Of a stretch of DNA of 64,000 nt, positions 63,181 through 64,000 are shown one piece after another. Made by a program: the position numbers and the translations under genes. The DNA is taken from NCBI GenBank assembly GCA_020796225.1, contig CM036771.1, positions 32,308,703 through 32,372,702 on the forward strand, in the 5' to 3' direction. Numbering within the stretch: position 1 is the stretch's first letter; each line of letters opens with the position of its first letter. This stretch comes from Arion vulgaris (Eukaryota; Mollusca; Gastropoda; Stylommatophora; Arionidae). A model generated the notes under the pieces. The model was not told the DNA's origin, ran no database searches, and was given only the letters and a program-made list of their open reading frames with translations.

Positions 63181-63912
63181 AAGAAAATATTTATATTTGT
63201 TTTTGCCGGCTATCTAGATTAGAAAGTTGTTCACGGCTGAGGGTTCAAGATCGCTTCAAGACCGCCTATGGCCACAATTTATTCAAGATATTTTATATTA
63301 ATACGAGTAGAACAGGATCTAAATATTACTATCAAATGATAGTCAAAGTGCTTTCAGATAACAAGTTGTAAATGATTACGGTTAGTTAGAAAGGGTTATC
63401 CATGATTCAAATAGTTAATACGCTTGGTACACTAAAATGTTTGCACAGTTTTTGTTTTGTTTGTTTGTTAAGTAGTGGATTAAGCCTATATGTGGATGAG
63501 GCACACCTCCTTCAACCTAAGATGGATGTCTTTTTTTGGTTATATCAGAGTGTAATGACCTTCTATCTTGGTGTAGCCTTGTGGGCTGGGACTTGTCCTA
63601 ATAAAGGATTGTTGAGTATGGTGTTCTGGTATTGTGTGTGGAGCCCTGAAAAGGATTTTGGGTCTCGATCTGGATGTAGCCATGAAAAGGGCTTTTTGGT
63701 GTTGATCTGGTGGGTTTATGATTCGTCTGAAATAACTGGTTGACAGCGTGATGGTAGTACTTTGGGGGTGCTCTCCTGGACGCTATTGTCCGAGGACTTG
63801 TGTACTGCTGGTAGTCTGTCGGAGGATGGGCTCCGATCTGTCTAGTTGCCGTCTTGTGGAAGGCAGTCTGCTGATTGGAGCTGCCTAGGTGGAGTCCTGA
63901 AATCATTAATGT
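63181..63912. other. Open frames of unknown meaning
   Basis: A 113-codon plus-strand frame (63402-63743) and a 102-codon minus frame (63598-63906) overlap. Neither shows a family motif. The region precedes a GIY-YIG remnant and may be decayed Penelope sequence. Confidence 0.3.
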
Positions 63913-64000
63913 GTCGTTATTAATGCAATCATTTGTGAACGTTTTGATATGACTTACATAGGCGAAACTGGCAAGAGGCTTAACGGTACATTTCTGTGAT
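63913..64000 (+). mobile_element. GIY-YIG endonuclease fragment of another Penelope-like element
   Basis: The plus strand from 63913 reads VVINAIICERFDMTYIGETG then KRLNGTFL and a stop. AIIC...TYIGETGKRL is the GIY-YIG motif as in the element at 24864-28186, but too diverged to be the same copy. The fragment runs to the window edge. Confidence 0.75.

Noticed and set aside
63402..63743. 113-residue plus-strand protein
   Set aside because: No family motif, overlaps an equally long frame on the other strand, and sits in retroelement debris.

Overview
This is a 64 kb window of animal nuclear DNA. It is AT-rich and intron-rich, and most of it is repeats. The only host gene I can support is a monoamine oxidase-like flavoenzyme gene on the minus strand. 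It has 15 exons between 39920 (ATG) and 2895 (stop), each with GT..AG borders, spread over about 37 kb. The gene family, the Penelope-like and LINE retroelements, and the many tRNA-derived SINEs fit a metazoan. A mollusc or other lophotrochozoan is my guess, but the sequence does not prove it. There is no bacterial-type operon, CRISPR array or rRNA, and I see no stand-alone tRNA gene: every tRNA-like sequence is the head of a SINE or part of a tandem array.

Layout. 1-39920 is the oxidase gene. Its introns are filled with LINE 3' ends, SINEs of at least nine groups, DNA-transposon remnants and minisatellites. The largest intron insert is a Penelope-like element (24864-28186): a frameshifted reverse transcriptase and GIY-YIG reading on the minus strand, flanked by two nearly identical 976 bp arms in inverted orientation. 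Intron 2 also holds a 57 bp satellite of about 41 units (32336-34660). 39921-54030 lies upstream of the gene and holds SINEs, LINE tails, hAT-like elements and five large arrays (units of 49, 26, 44, 19 and 29 bp). 54030-61020 is almost pure satellite: a 49 bp family, then about 5.6 kb of an 18/17 bp family. 61020-64000 returns to LINE and SINE debris and ends inside another GIY-YIG fragment.

Three points stand out. (1) The oxidase gene is intact at every splice site, but three 1-base losses in C or G runs break its frame in exons 6 and 13. Similar homopolymer losses recur in the satellites and in one Penelope arm, so assembly error is more likely than a pseudogene. (2) Several satellites can be traced to a transposable element they touch: a SINE 5' end, a SINE interior, a LINE coding tail. 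(3) One SINE family has a tandem array at or near its 5' end in most copies, and a 29 bp array repeats a consensus Pol III A box about 33 times. Long open frames in the arrays (for example 788 codons in the 57 bp array) exist because unit lengths are multiples of three or units lack stops; they are not genes.
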